This document shows, piece by piece, positions 9,966 through 20,934 of a stretch of 64,000 nucleotides of DNA. The stretch lies in contig CM030714.1 of assembly GCA_017979445.1 (NCBI GenBank), forward strand, positions 39,196,308-39,260,307, given 5' to 3'. The notes under the pieces are model-generated. The model made no database searches. It saw nothing but the letters and a program-made list of their open reading frames with translations, and was not told where the DNA came from. The DNA comes from Akebia trifoliata (lineage: Eukaryota; Streptophyta; Magnoliopsida; Ranunculales; Lardizabalaceae). A program made the position numbers and the translations under genes. Positions within the stretch are counted from its first letter, which is position 1, and every line of letters begins with the position of its first letter.

Positions 9966-10381
9966 GATTCTGATTGTGTTATGATTATCTCATTTTTTCA
10001 AACTTGTCATAATTCAAATATCGTATGATTGATTTCATTGCATATATACATTCCAGTTTGAATCATCATTGTTGGTGAGAGAAGATCTCCAAGACCTGAC
10101 ATTTGTTGTTATCGAGGAGGGATTAATCTCAATGATCCGATAGATTATTTCGTGAGCATCACACCATTGCACACACGTGCATGTTAGCATAAGTCAAGAA
10201 GAATTTTTCAAAATTCGAGGATTTGACATTTTTAGTCCAGGGAGAACTTACCTTCAAGGATCTGGACGCCCTGACAAACCACCAAATCAGGCTGCAAAAA
10301 TGAACCGTCACTAGCTTTGACATTTAGATATCGCACTATCTACCGAAATAGATTTGCTATCTAGTTTGCTTCAACCCTCTG

Positions 10382-10396
10382 CCAAAGAGGGGCATC
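10382..10396 (+). other. Polypurine tract of element A
   Basis: CCAAAGAGGGGCATC abuts the 3' LTR start TGTAGACA at 10397. This is the expected plus-strand primer. The same tract, in reverse complement, abuts the LTRs of B (21863) and F (54089). Confidence 0.85.
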
Positions 10397-11992
10397 TGTA
10401 GACACCCCATTTTTGCACTCGCCTGATTAATCAACTCGTCAACCCGATCGCAACGGTTCCCAATGATGGATGTTTATTCTAATGCTTTATTTTGTTACCA
10501 GATATGTTTCAGAAATCCAGATGAGGTATTTCGAACTGACAAAACTTAGAAACCACGCTACGCTAGAAAAATACGACCCCAGGAATATAGAAATCATCAT
10601 TTTGCAGACCAAAAAGAAGCTTCACGATAAAAATCACTAAAAATGACCAAATTACCAAAATACCCCTAACATCAAAACAACCCTAGAGCCTACATTACGC
10701 TTAGGAAAACCCATTCAAACACATAAAACAACAAATCGAAATCAAATAAATCATTTCGTTAATTTTCACAGAATTTGACAAAATTACGAAAATACCCCTC
10801 ATAAAATTCTCGATCATTTCACACAAAAATTTCATAAATGACAAAGACCAACATTCCCATTGAATTCCTTACGAAAAATTGATTCCAAAACATCCTGAAA
10901 CATTGAAAAATGACTTAAAACGTTACAAATCCTCTACGAGGGCAAAACGGTAATTTTACAACTTTAATAATTAAAAATTTCGAAATTAATAAACAAATCA
11001 TTAAATAATGTAAAGTGAAACATTAAAATCAATCAAGTAAGACTAAAGTCAATCTTAAAGTCAATCAAGTAAGACTAAAGTCAAGATATTAAAAGCCAAC
11101 TAAGAAAGACTAAAGTCAAAGTATTAAAGTCAATCTCATAAGACTAAAGTCAAAACCCTAAATCAAAACCCTAACCTAAACTAATCAAGTCAATCTCATA
11201 AGACTAAATTCAAAACCCTAAATCAAAACCCTAATCTAAACTAATCAAGTCAATCTCATAAGACTAAAGTCAAAACCCTAAATTAAAACCCTAAAGACTA
11301 AGTACATGTCATAAGACCAAAGTCAAAACCCTAATTAAAACTCTAAAAGAAGCCCTAATCAAACCCAAATGCTTCTAAAAAACTTTATAAAAAGGAGCCT
11401 CTAGACCTTATTTTCGTATCAAAGAAAAAACCCTAGAAAAAGTAGGTGAAGAAACCTCCACAACCTCCCCAAAACCCTAATTTTGGAGCCCCAACTCCTT
11501 CCCTAACACCCCTACTTCGATTTTAGCCTAAAAAACACATAGAAACCTTTAAAAAACACTCCAAAAATCCACAACAAATTCAAAGCATCCAAATCCAAGA
11601 AGAAGATACCTTACCTCGGAAATCAGAAATTAGATCCGGAGATAGAACGAAGTAAGGAATACGATATAAGAAGTTGTTTTCACCAGATCTGAGGGAATAG
11701 CACTTTTGCAGATCGAAGGTAAGTTTTTTTCATTATTTTTTAATCTAGGTTTGTCATTAGCGATGTAGATTTATTTGGGACAAGTAGAGACCGGCAATGG
11801 CCGGGCGGGGTTGGTACCTAACACCTTCCAACCCCGTAACATGATCCCCGGATTCAGATTTTCTGTAGTAGATTAGTTCATTATCCATTTTAGAGTCAGT
11901 TTGGTTCCTAGACCATAATAACTAGGTGGCGACTCCCAAACCTCAAGGGTCAAAAGCGGATCCGCACACCCCACGGATCGAGGGCGCTTTCA
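10397..11992 (+). repeat. 3' LTR of element A
   Basis: It is 1596 bp, TGTAGACACCCC to GGGCGCTTTCA, with intact TG and CA ends. It holds the TATA box at 11386-11395 and the conserved hairpin at 11806-11836; the hairpin stem is perfect and the loop has one G-to-A change. Confidence 0.95.
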
Positions 11993-11997
11993 GCTAC
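11993..11997. repeat. Right target-site duplication of element A
   Basis: GCTAC matches the empty site at 23330-23334 exactly and the left copy (GCTGC) at four of five bases. Confidence 0.9.
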
Positions 11998-12058
11998 CTT
12001 TTCAGCTTCTCAACCCAACAGAGATTTTCTTTTATTTTTTTATAGCTCTAAGTTTTGC

Positions 12059-12262
12059 CTAGATTGCCTATTCAGGTTTTCAATCTAGCGAGTATGCTCT
12101 AGCTTTTGCCTAAATCGCCTTTGTAGATTTTCGATCTAGCAAGCTTACAATTTTTTCTTTTTTCCTTACTTTGATTGTTGCCAAGGTCATCCTTTCATAT
12201 TTTTAACCTCGTGAGCTTGCCTTAATTTTTGCCTAAGTTGCCCTTTTGGGTTTTCAACTTAG
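12059..12262 (-). other. Four 30-nt covarying stem-loops (element H)
   Basis: Modules at 12059-12088, 12110-12139, 12182-12211 and 12233-12262 are each exactly 30 nt. In H's sense the outer stems are CTAGATTG/CAATCTAG, CTAGATCG/CGATTTAG, CGAGGTTA/TGACCTTG and CTAAGTTG/CAACTTAG. The first and last are perfect 8-bp Watson-Crick stems. AAAA follows the left arm each time. They correspond one for one, and in the same order, to the four modules of B at 23396-23600. Confidence 0.88.
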
Positions 12263-12789
12263 CAGGCTTTTTTTTTCTTCCTGTCTGAACTTCTGGAGTT
12301 GCTATCTGATCATGCTTTGCTATCTTCCTTGACTTTTCGCACGGTACTTAGGAGGACTTTTATGGGTAAGCTTAGGACTGGGTATAAAAAGAAAGGAATC
12401 TTGAGGCTCAAAAACCTAAATGCCCCTTGTGTGGCATTTCCTTTTAATTTATTTTCTTTTTCCTTGAATTTTCTTCCCCACTTTGATAATTTTTTTCTTT
12501 TGAATTTTTTTCTTTTTAGATTTTTTCTTTGTCGGTGAATCTATTTTTATTTTTTTTATTTTGATGTGGTCGGGCCTGAAGTAATTTCTCAGGTTGCCTA
12601 TGTACCCCAGAATTTTGGGATCAGACCAAAACGTAGTTTGAATTTTTCCCTCCCCTGGGTTAAGTAATCAGGCTAAGAAGTAAAAGGCATATTTTTTCTC
12701 TTTTTGAACAGGCTGCAAAGGGGTTGAGAAAGAAGATAATGGACTAGGTAGTAGGAAAATTGATTCAGCCAAAAATGACCTCCTTAAAT

Positions 12790-13450
12790 GTAGTACCGCT
12801 TGATCTGGTCAAGGTTGGTTGGTTCTGGTAGTTCACTTCCATCATGATCTTGAAGTCTGACGACTTTCCCAGACAGTATTTCCTTAATGAATGAATTTCT
12901 CCAATTGGGTTCAGACTTTCTCCTATAGTCGAGGAGGAGTGTTCAATTTTCTTTGAAGTCTGATAGTTAAATCCTTGACTTGTAAATGATGAGCTTTGAC
13001 CTTCTTGTCAAATGCACGGATGACTCTTCTTAGATAAGCTTGCACGTGATACAGGACTTTAGCTCGTTTTCTTCGATCAAGTTTAATTCTTCATACTGCT
13101 GACGAACCCAATCTGTTTCTAACAAATGATTTTCCAACAAGACCCTGAGAGACGGAATTTCCATTTTAACTGGCAAGACCACTTCCATGCCATACACTAA
13201 AGAATAGGGAGTAGCTCTAGTAGAGGATCAAATTGAAGTTCGATATGTCCATAGTGTGAATGATAATTTTTCTGATCAATCTCGATGTGATTGACACATT
13301 TTCCTGATGATAGTCTTGAGACTTTTACTAACTGCTTCAACCGTTCCATTGATCTGAGGATGATAGGGGGATGATTTGTGATTCCGGATCTTCAACTTTA
13401 AACACAGAGTAATGATTTATGCTTTGAAGTACGACCCATTATCAGAGATC
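12790..13450 (-). pseudogene. pol: Integrase C-terminal half, decayed (element H)
   Basis: On the minus strand the sequence reads through Tat-lineage integrase landmarks in order. ISDNGSYF (about 13437-13447), the second catalytic-Asp region, comes first. It is followed by NGTVEAVSKSLKTIIRKM (about 13300-13370), whose Glu corresponds to the third catalytic residue, then ATPYSLVYGMEVVLPV (about 13155-13215), and a C-terminal tail with GKVVRL and SELPEPTNLDQIK (about 12800-12850). Several in-frame stops break it. The N-terminal zinc domain and first Asp are absent. It is non-functional. Confidence 0.8.
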
Positions 13451-13559
13451 AGTTCAAAAAGTATCCCCACATCGACTGATAATATGTGATTTGCAACTCA
13501 AGATGTACTTAGGATAGCACTGATACATTTTATAACATCTTCTTTGATTCCATTGATAT

Positions 13560-13900
13560 AGACGAGTATCTATTCCATGTTGAATAACACCCAAGCTTGT
13601 ACCTAGCATACCCTCATATGATCACACGAACAAGTCTTTTGAAAATTTTGAGTAAATTCATTATCCCCTCGTGTTCCTCTAAGGATAAGATGGTTTCTAT
13701 TTCAATATATTTAGGAATTATTTCCTGTTTCGAGGTCAAAGACCTTTCCTTTCTCGATTAAAGGTTGAGCCCGACTCTTATCTTCTTGTTCAGAATAGAA
13801 ATCTATCAAATTATTAGTTAATTCGTTAATGCGCTCGAGGTATTCAAAAATTTCCTTTATCCGATCAATTTCAGATGGGGCGACAGACACCTCTATAGAC
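13560..13900 (-). pseudogene. pol: Pre-RT pol remnant joined to integrase (element H)
   Basis: The minus strand resembles the linker before reverse transcriptase (KDL, then an aromatic-Ser-Tyr-Glu motif near 13600-13640) and aligns with B at 24760-25020. It passes directly to the integrase remnant without any reverse transcriptase or RNase H motif. The same abrupt join occurs in B, so the deletion predates both copies. Confidence 0.55.
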
Positions 13901-14230
13901 TCGATGAACTAACTTGACTCAATAGGAAAAAAGTAAACTCAATCTAAGGAAGACATGATCTTGCTGGAAAAAAGGACTCGAGCTAACCCAAATGACTCAT
14001 GAAAACTCAAGGCAAGTACCCACATGAGTTTGATTAGGACTGAGGACTGAGATATTACTTACAACCAGTAAGATTGAAGCACTATGATCTTTAGGGAACA
14101 ACTAGGCGATGTTGAGAAATTCTGAGGTCATTTCTGACTATTGACTTGATATTGACGTTTACTCTAACTGACTGGATTTACAACCCTAGCTAGACTATGG
14201 ACGATTGAGCTTAGATACAATGATAACTTA

Positions 14231-14929
14231 GTAACCTCTTTGAAGGTGAATTTAACCAATTTCAGTGTCACCCCCTTGATAACATTTTAAATGAACCCTG
14301 AGATTTTATTGAATTTTGTGTACCAATCCATTAAACAATTTATCCATTCAATGATTATTCAGAAGGAAAATAATTTTATTGCACTCTTGAAAATAATATT
14401 TTTATTGAATAACGATTTTCACAATTCTGATTATTTTTTACAATCATTTTCTTTTTAGAAAAACATATTTTGATAATTTTACAATCCATGCAAAAAAGAA
14501 AACTTTCAAGGTTCATGCAAAAATATATCCTTTGTAAATCATTTTTCCTTTATTCTCTTTTCTTCTAGAAAATATTTTTTCTTTGAAAAATCTTGTTCTT
14601 ATGAAAAATACCTTTTCTGGAAAATATATTTTTTTTTAGAGAACACTTCTTCTGGAAAATATTTTCCTTTTGTAAACCATTTCTCTTCTTTGAAAATGGG
14701 TTGAAACCCGAATTTAGAAAAGAATTTGATTTTCATTTTAATCTAAATGGCACGACCCATTATGATTATTGGATCGAGATGGACTGGGTCATTATAAATT
14801 ATTGTAAAAAATGGATTCTTTATTGGGTCGGTGCACCCATTTTAATTTTCAAAAGCAACATTTTTTATCCTTGAGGACAATCATACACTCTGATCTCACC
14901 ATTCACATCACTCACATACATTCATCAAT
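14231..14929. other. Noncoding spacer in element H
   Basis: AT-rich sequence with runs such as GAAAATATTTT (14560-14690). I see no reading frame or repeat with support. It lies between the gag-start trace and the structured leader. Confidence 0.5.
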
Positions 14930-15720
14930 CAACAGGCTACATTCAATAAACAACTCGGGAACACCTACGATAAGTTCGAGCCGTGACTTACAGGGAAGGT
15001 TTCTAGACTCTAAGCTTACTACGTGCAATGCATTTTTATCTGGCCACCCTTGCCCAAGCACACCTATATACCTTTCGATACGTGGTGACTTGGTTTGATA
15101 TACCGTATAGGTGATAATCTAAAACCTCAACTCACTTCTCTGAAGTCAAAAACAGCCAGTTTGATCTCCAGTTGAGAGGTGGCGCACAATGCTGAGTAAG
15201 GGCCTACTTAAATACCTCTCTTCTAGAATAGACGTAGTCTATCCCCCTCGTACAGTAGGGTACAGCAGGGCAAAATCTTGCTTAGGCACTGATTTTGACC
15301 AAGAAGTGCAATTGATATACTTAGATTATCTTTTATACCTACAGGTACGAGTCAAGAGTTGTAGCTTTCATAAATGGTTTGGCATCCCACGAGAGGACCG
15401 ACTATGTACTAGTACTACATTAGCAATCGGGACATGTGACTGTGTGACTCACAATAGGTTAAAGGCTCAGGTCACTCCAGTCTGAGTGCATCAATATACC
15501 TTTCAGAATCACCTGATCAGACAATATTGATGTCCCAGTTTGATATACCCTAAGGTACGTGACTGGAGTTGTGGTTTTCATGAATGACGTCGCATCTCCG
15601 AAGAGACCGGGCACGCACTAGTGCCACGTTGGCTATATAGGACGTGTAAGTGTGCAAAGCAGTAAACGTGCATGTGGTGTGTGCAAAGCAGGGTGGGGTG
15701 TGCCCGGGGCCTTTTCCAAA
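14930..15720 (-). other. Structured leader region of element H
   Basis: Reverse-complement counterpart of the A leader at 4430-5125, carrying the same diverged internal duplication, the hairpin CACCTATA/TATAGGTG (15060-15112) and the TTTGATATACC motifs. The AGTAC and ACTAGT landmarks are kept. Confidence 0.65.
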
Positions 15721-18690
15721 CAACATGGGCCCATGGGCCTTATCAAACCATTACAACATTGATATCACATGAATATTAAATACCAATCCGATCACATTCC
15801 ATCACATTAACATTATGACCGACATCAAACATGTATCTCAAACAAGATTATGGCATGTTAGATAGGCAATTAACATAAACTAATAATATGATCCGAATCA
15901 TTGAAATAAGCCCATAGTTCCAAGTCTCAAAAAATTTATATGGCCCAATCAAAAGTTATTTTGGGGTGATTCCAAATAAATTGATATTTCAAAGGATATC
16001 GAGTTTGAGTATGGGATGATAATTGTTAGAACAAAAGGCTATGATTATCTAAAAAAAATATTTATTCCCTTCTTTTTTTAAATTGATTTTCGTTTTTATT
16101 GAATAACAAAAGAAACTGCATAGGTTTCCTTAAAATAGAACCACGTAACTTGATAAAATAAGAATTGCACCCATCATGTAAGTAACTATTGGTGTGACAC
16201 TAACAATTCTTACAAAAGAAAGGTTAGGAAATGTTCCCTTTTTCTAAGAGTGCAGAAGGTTACCAATGACCCCCCCAAAAATGTATCTGATCTCTTTATG
16301 TATAGGTTTGCAAAGCTTCGAACCTGTGGTTGTTGTTTCCAAGAAAAAACCTTCACGAAATCTGATTTGTTGGAGAGTTTTGTATTTTTTTTAGAAAACC
16401 TTCAGATTTATTTTTCCTCTTTTTTTAAAAAAAAGAAAAAGTCCTTGATCACCCTGGAAAATATTTCAGAATTTTTTTTTTATTCAATCGCACCAAACCC
16501 TCCTCCACGATTCTCCAACACATCTTTCCTATTAATCATCCTTTTCTCCGAGGTTCAACTCTATTTAGCCGAGGAAATCTAGATTAAACAGAAACCCCAT
16601 AAACATCAACGGTCCTTCTGAAAATGTAGATTAAATTTCAGCAAGTTCAACTCAAGATGAAAAGCTCAAGAAAGAGGTAAAAACGAAACCCCAAATCGAC
16701 CGATCACAGATTTCAAATGATAATAAAAAAAAATTCATGATTCGATCGAATGAACTGTGGTACATAGAACGAAGATAGCTGCTGGAGAGACTACCATGAA
16801 AACCGAGGTTCAAGCTTCTCTAAACCTCTAAATTTTTTTTAAAAAAAATCTCGAAATTATTTCTAATTAAAATGGATAGAAAAGCGAATCTCTGAAATTT
16901 TAACAATCCAAAACGACAATTCTTGAAATTCTCTTCGACAGAAAGGCGAGAAATTAATTTTTCCCTTGATTTAATCGTTTGAGCTCAAGTTGGTTTCAAG
17001 AAGAACCAACGGTTTTAAGCTCCAAAACATGGGAAATCCGTGATTTATGTGGGATTCTAAGTCGATCCGGCCTGACTTCCACTAATCAACCAGAGAGATT
17101 GAACCGGTCTCTGTCGAAGATAATGGCGTTGGGTGAAATCTAATTGAAGAAGATGAAGTGGTGAAGGAGAAAAAAATATTTATGGCACACCAAACTTTGT
17201 TGCTGTTTAAGATGGTTAAAAAAAAATCTTATTTTGTTTGCTGTACATGGACAGCACGTCTAAAAAAACTTTTCAATTGGGCTACGATTTCATGAATTTC
17301 AATGAACAAGATAGGTTCTATTTAAAATTAGTGAAGTTGCTCAAATCTGCAAATCGAACACTCAAAAAACAAAAATTATTTTTCCAGAATTTCAGATTGG
17401 AGCCACTCCATGTTTGCCACTTGAGAACGAATCCGAGTTTGTAGAAACCATCTTACATCCTAGTAATACTAACCCATGTGTGCATTCTTTTCTTATATTA
17501 GCTAGGCCATACTTTTATATTCTCCATACCGTTTTGGCTCAACAAATAAGAACCCAATCCTATTTATTTGGTTTGCTTGCTGTTCATGGACAGCATGCCT
17601 AAAACAGATTATGTTCTCTCTTTTTTTCTTTAAAAAACCTTATATTTGTTTGCTGTCCATGGACAGCACGCCTAAAAATTCTTCTTTTTTTTTTGTTTTA
17701 ATTTTCCTTTGATTTTTGAAGTAATATCGTTTTAATTATTTCTGATTCAAAACAGAAAATCCAAGGTTTCAAAAAACGATCGATCAAATTTGGTGATGAG
17801 ATTTAGGGATAGAGGTTGAAACAATGGTAGTACCAGCTTTGGCTATGTGGAGAAGAAAGAAACTGACCCTCTCTCTCTCTTCTGAGTCAAGATCACCATT
17901 TTACTTCGAATCTTGGAACTTTTTAGATGGAAGGGAGAAAGACCAATTTTGTTCGTTTAAACTCAAGAATAGTTGGCGGTTCTACACTATAAATCGACGC
18001 TTTCATTAAGAGTTCTAAATTGATCGGGCTGAGATTTTAGCTGATCTAGTCGAGAGATAAATTCGGTCTTCTAGTTGAAGACGATGAAACTAGGTATAAA
18101 CTGATTTGAGAAGATGATGTGGTGAAAGAAAAACAAAGGACTTTATTTATGGCACACCAACACCTTGAAGCCATTAAAGGGGTGTGAAAAGATAAAACGA
18201 AAACTTTTATTCGTGGCACCCCAAACATATCAGCACACTGTTGCTGTTAAAAACTCTATTTTTTGACTTGCTGTCCATGGCAGCACAGCTAAAATTTTTA
18301 TTTTTTATTTTTTTAGATCAAATCCATCACCACATCACATGCTTATTTAAAAATAAACGAGTTGTCGATAAAGACATCGCATCTACTTGAAAAAAAAAGA
18401 GAAAAAAAAATGGTTGAAGACAAATCCTAAAACAACAAAAATAAAAGTAAAAAAAAACTTCAAAAATCCATTAGTCACTACCCCATCCTCAATTAAACCT
18501 CTTGATCTCCTTAATCATTTAGGGTTATTCTAAACAACCCTCGATTGGACCATAGAAAATAACACGCTAAAACAACATACTCAAAGTTCAAACAAATAAT
18601 CCACAATTGCACCAAAATAAAACAAACGACCAAAGAAGTAGAATAAACCGAACTAAAGCATGTACTAATTAATGCCAAAATCATCATGTT
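15721..18690 (-). repeat. Leader of H with an internal duplication of about 1 kb
   Basis: AT-rich noncoding DNA. Two related blocks, about 16600-17260 and 17700-18290, share GAAGATGA(A/T)GTGGTGAA, TTTATGGCACACCAA and a following TTGCTGT. The offset is roughly 970 bases. Element B carries one counterpart at about 29290-30080. No protein is supported. Confidence 0.6.
17239..18285. repeat. Four copies of an 18-bp palindrome
   Basis: TGCTGTCCATGGACAGCA is a perfect palindrome at 17651-17668. One-base variants stand at 17239-17256 (TGTACA core) and 17578-17595 (TGTTCA core), and a copy with one base lost at 18269-18285. Three are followed by CGCCTAAAA or a close variant. In B, looser TTGCTGCC repeats occupy the equivalent place (28854-29220). 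Confidence 0.85.
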
Positions 18691-19457
18691 CCACGGTAAC
18701 GAACAAGTAAACTCCGCGGTGGGCAGGTGGAGGCGATTTTCAACTTAAGGTTTTTTTTCCCCTTCTCTTGAGTTTTGAAGTGAGAACTGAGAACAGGGAA
18801 ATATAAAGTATGTTATTAAAATACTTACGGAATATATGTACAAATCGCGATCTAGTTGTTGGGATTCAAAGATCAGCGAATTAATTTGAATCTTTGAAAC
18901 CAACGGCAATTTTGATCGGGAAGAATATTATTCGTCTAATTCGTGAATCAGTCGCGAATTCATTAACTATGATCGCAACCTCACTCACTCACAAATTTAT
19001 TTTCTCCAACAAAGGGGAAAAAGCTTTTGGAATGCCACGTGTCATGTTGTGAAGTGAGTTCCACTGAAATTTTGATGCGAGCAGCCCGTTTCAAAGTCAA
19101 ACTCCCAACAAATTAAGGAGAGGGAAGACTAGTACCACAGATTTAAGTGGATTGGGCCTACTTCTATCAAGTGTAGTATAGTCAATGTAGTCATGTTCTG
19201 GCCTACGTTCGACAGGAGCGCACTTTAATTTTTGGAACTAGGCACAGGGACGCAAGAACCAATCCAAGTCATCAACAACTGCTTTTCTCAAATTTGCCTT
19301 CTAACGGCAACGGCGACCCACCAAGCAACAATACTACATGAAATTGTGACAATACTACATTTCATCTCAAGTATGAAACTAGATATTAGAAAATGAAATC
19401 CAGCTTTTTAGAAGTTTCTCAATTGATGGGTCCAGAAGCATTAATAGAGTTTTGCTA
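18691..19457. other. Unassigned interval
   Basis: No reading frame, LTR or repeat family was recognised. The only visible structure is an inverted repeat: GTTGGGATTCAAAGAT (18858-18873) with ATCTTTGAAACCAAC (18890-18904). It could be old host DNA. Confidence 0.4.
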
Positions 19458-19462
19458 ATAGG
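19458..19462. repeat. Left target-site duplication of solo LTR C
   Basis: ATAGG, identical to 33686-33690. Confidence 0.85.
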
Positions 19463-20116
19463 TGTAGACACCCCAATTTGCACGAACCTGTTAGAAAAAT
19501 CCAAATTTCCTCGAATTGATTTCGATTTAGTACTCAAGATTTTCAATGGACCCGCATTGCTACTTGGCATCATTTTCATACATACATGCATCATTTCATA
19601 TAATTTTGTATGCTCAACCTTGTCTCTAATCCATTTCCTAGTCCAACCTAAGCCCAAGACAAAACCCATTATCTAAGCCCCATACCAAACCCATTCCCTA
19701 AGCCCAATACCAAGCCCACTCTAAGCCCATTTTCTCACATCCCTTCAAAAGGTGACACATGTTGATCTCACATAAGCCCTCAATACCCAATGCATTATCT
19801 AATTGGAGGGTCAACTCCCCTTTTGTGAAAACTCAAGAATGTCCTTCTCAAAAGATGTGGTCAAACCAAAAAGATACTTTGATCTTTGGTAATAATTCAT
19901 AAAGTTGAAAGAACTACCAATCATACCCTCAAAATGTGGGAATCTTCAAGTACATGCATGGAGTTCTTCATTTAGTCCATTTCAAAATTATACTTCTACC
20001 CTTGCTTTATGTGTTATTACAAATGAATCAATGTCTACTTTTCACCTACCATTTCATTTTTACACATGTCATTCTCTTACTCACCCTCCTAAAAGTATTT
20101 TTGTTTTCCTATTGGT
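19463..20116 (+). mobile_element. Solo LTR C, left part
   Basis: This starts TGTAGACACCCC and continues after element B at 32432, ending TGTCTACA at 33685. It is about 1.9 kb without B. The ends are perfect 8-bp inverted repeats, and matching ATAGG duplications flank the whole unit. There is no internal region, so it is a solo LTR left by recombination between two LTRs. An internal tandem duplication of about 140 bp (copy 1 at 19972-20111, copy 2 from 32427) straddles the B insertion. Confidence 0.85.
20112..20116. repeat. Left target-site duplication of element B
   Basis: TTGGT, identical to 32427-32431. Confidence 0.93.
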
Positions 20117-20270
20117 TGAAAGCGCCCTCGATCCGCGGGGTGCACGGATCCGCTTTTGACCCTTGAGGTTTGGGAGTCGCCACCTAGTTGTTAAGGTCTA
20201 GGAACCAAACTGACTCTAAAAAAAGGTAAACTAATCTACGAAAGAGAAAAAGAGTCCGGGGATCACGTTA

Positions 20271-20301
20271 CGGGGTTGGAAGGTGTTAGGCACCAACCCC
20301 G
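20271..20301 (-). other. Conserved LTR hairpin (3' LTR of B)
   Basis: Perfect 9-bp stem CGGGGTTGG/CCAACCCCG with the invariant 13-nt loop. The 5' LTR copy at 30864-30894 has one G-to-A change giving a mismatch or wobble. Confidence 0.85.
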
Positions 20302-20723
20302 CCCGGCCAAAGTCGGTCTCTACTAACTTTCCAAGTAAATCACATTGCTAAAAACCTAGATAGAAATAAATAAAAAAAAAAAAAACTGATACCTTTCTGA
20401 TAGCAAGGATTTTGCTCCCTCAGATCTAACAAAAAGAGCTCCTTGTACTGTACTCCCTTGCTTCGTTCTGTCTCCGGATTCGACTTCGGATCTCCTAGAT
20501 CAAGGTATCTCCTTGTTTCTGAATCTGAACTCTTCAAGTTTATTGCGGATTTAGGGGTGTTTTTGGAGGGATTTTAGGTGTTTTCTAGACTAAAATTGAA
20601 GGGGGGGGATGTTAGGTAAGGAGTTGGGGCTCCAAAACTAGGGTTTATGGAGGGCTAAGAGGGCTTTTAGACCTACTTCTCTTAGGGTTTATGATTATAT
20701 ATGAAAATAGGGTGTGAGCACCT

Positions 20724-20733
20724 CTATTTATAG
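20724..20733 (-). promoter_or_regulatory. TATA box in the B LTR
   Basis: CTATAAATAG on the minus strand, conserved at 31303-31312 (5' LTR) and 53173-53182 (F LTR). Confidence 0.65.
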
Positions 20734-20934
20734 ATTTTTTTAGGGGTTGATTTGGATAGAGTTAGTATTTAATTAGAGTTCTTTTAATTAGAGTTGTGTT
20801 TTAGTTAAAATTATTTTACGTAGAATTGTATTTTAATTAGAATTTTTTTAGGTAGAATTATTTTTTAGTTAGAACTCTATTAGATAGAGTTATTATTTAA
20901 TTAGAATTCTATTATGACTTTTGGTCTTATTTGA

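Larger units (their letters stand above)
1795..11992 (+). mobile_element. Element A: complete-ended, non-autonomous Tat/Ogre-like LTR retrotransposon
   Basis: Two LTRs (1795-3378 and 10397-11992) in direct orientation flank an internal region of about 7 kb with a primer site, a decayed gag, a short pol remnant and a polypurine tract. Flanking 5-bp duplications and the empty site in element B prove it is an insertion. By eye about ten differences, mostly transitions, separate the first 215 bases of the two LTRs, so it is moderately young. Protease, reverse transcriptase, RNase H and integrase are missing apart from traces, so it must have moved in trans. Its host, element H, lies in the opposite orientation. 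Confidence 0.95.
11993..18690 (-). mobile_element. Element H, right segment (pol remnant, leader, no gag)
   Basis: This continues the minus-strand host of A from GCTACC at 11993. Reading right to left in its own sense: AT-rich leader (about 15720-18690), structured leader (14930-15720), a trace of the gag start region (about 14130-14230), pre-RT remnant (about 13560-13900), integrase remnant (12790-13450), stem-loops (12059-12262). Gag is deleted: sequence like that upstream of gag at 44039-44140 joins directly to the pre-RT segment. The right end near 18690 is truncated; neither primer site nor LTR is present, although the last recognisable block (18478-18560) matches 30402-30500 in B. Confidence 0.8.

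Noticed and set aside
16250..16582. 110-codon open frame in the leader of H, and others at 17238-18009
   Set aside because: No family similarity, no counterpart in the equivalent leader of B, low-complexity composition.
18691..19457. Possible host gene fragment or miRNA-like hairpin (18858-18904)
   Set aside because: The stem is short and interrupted, there is no long foldback arm, and no protein similarity was recognised.
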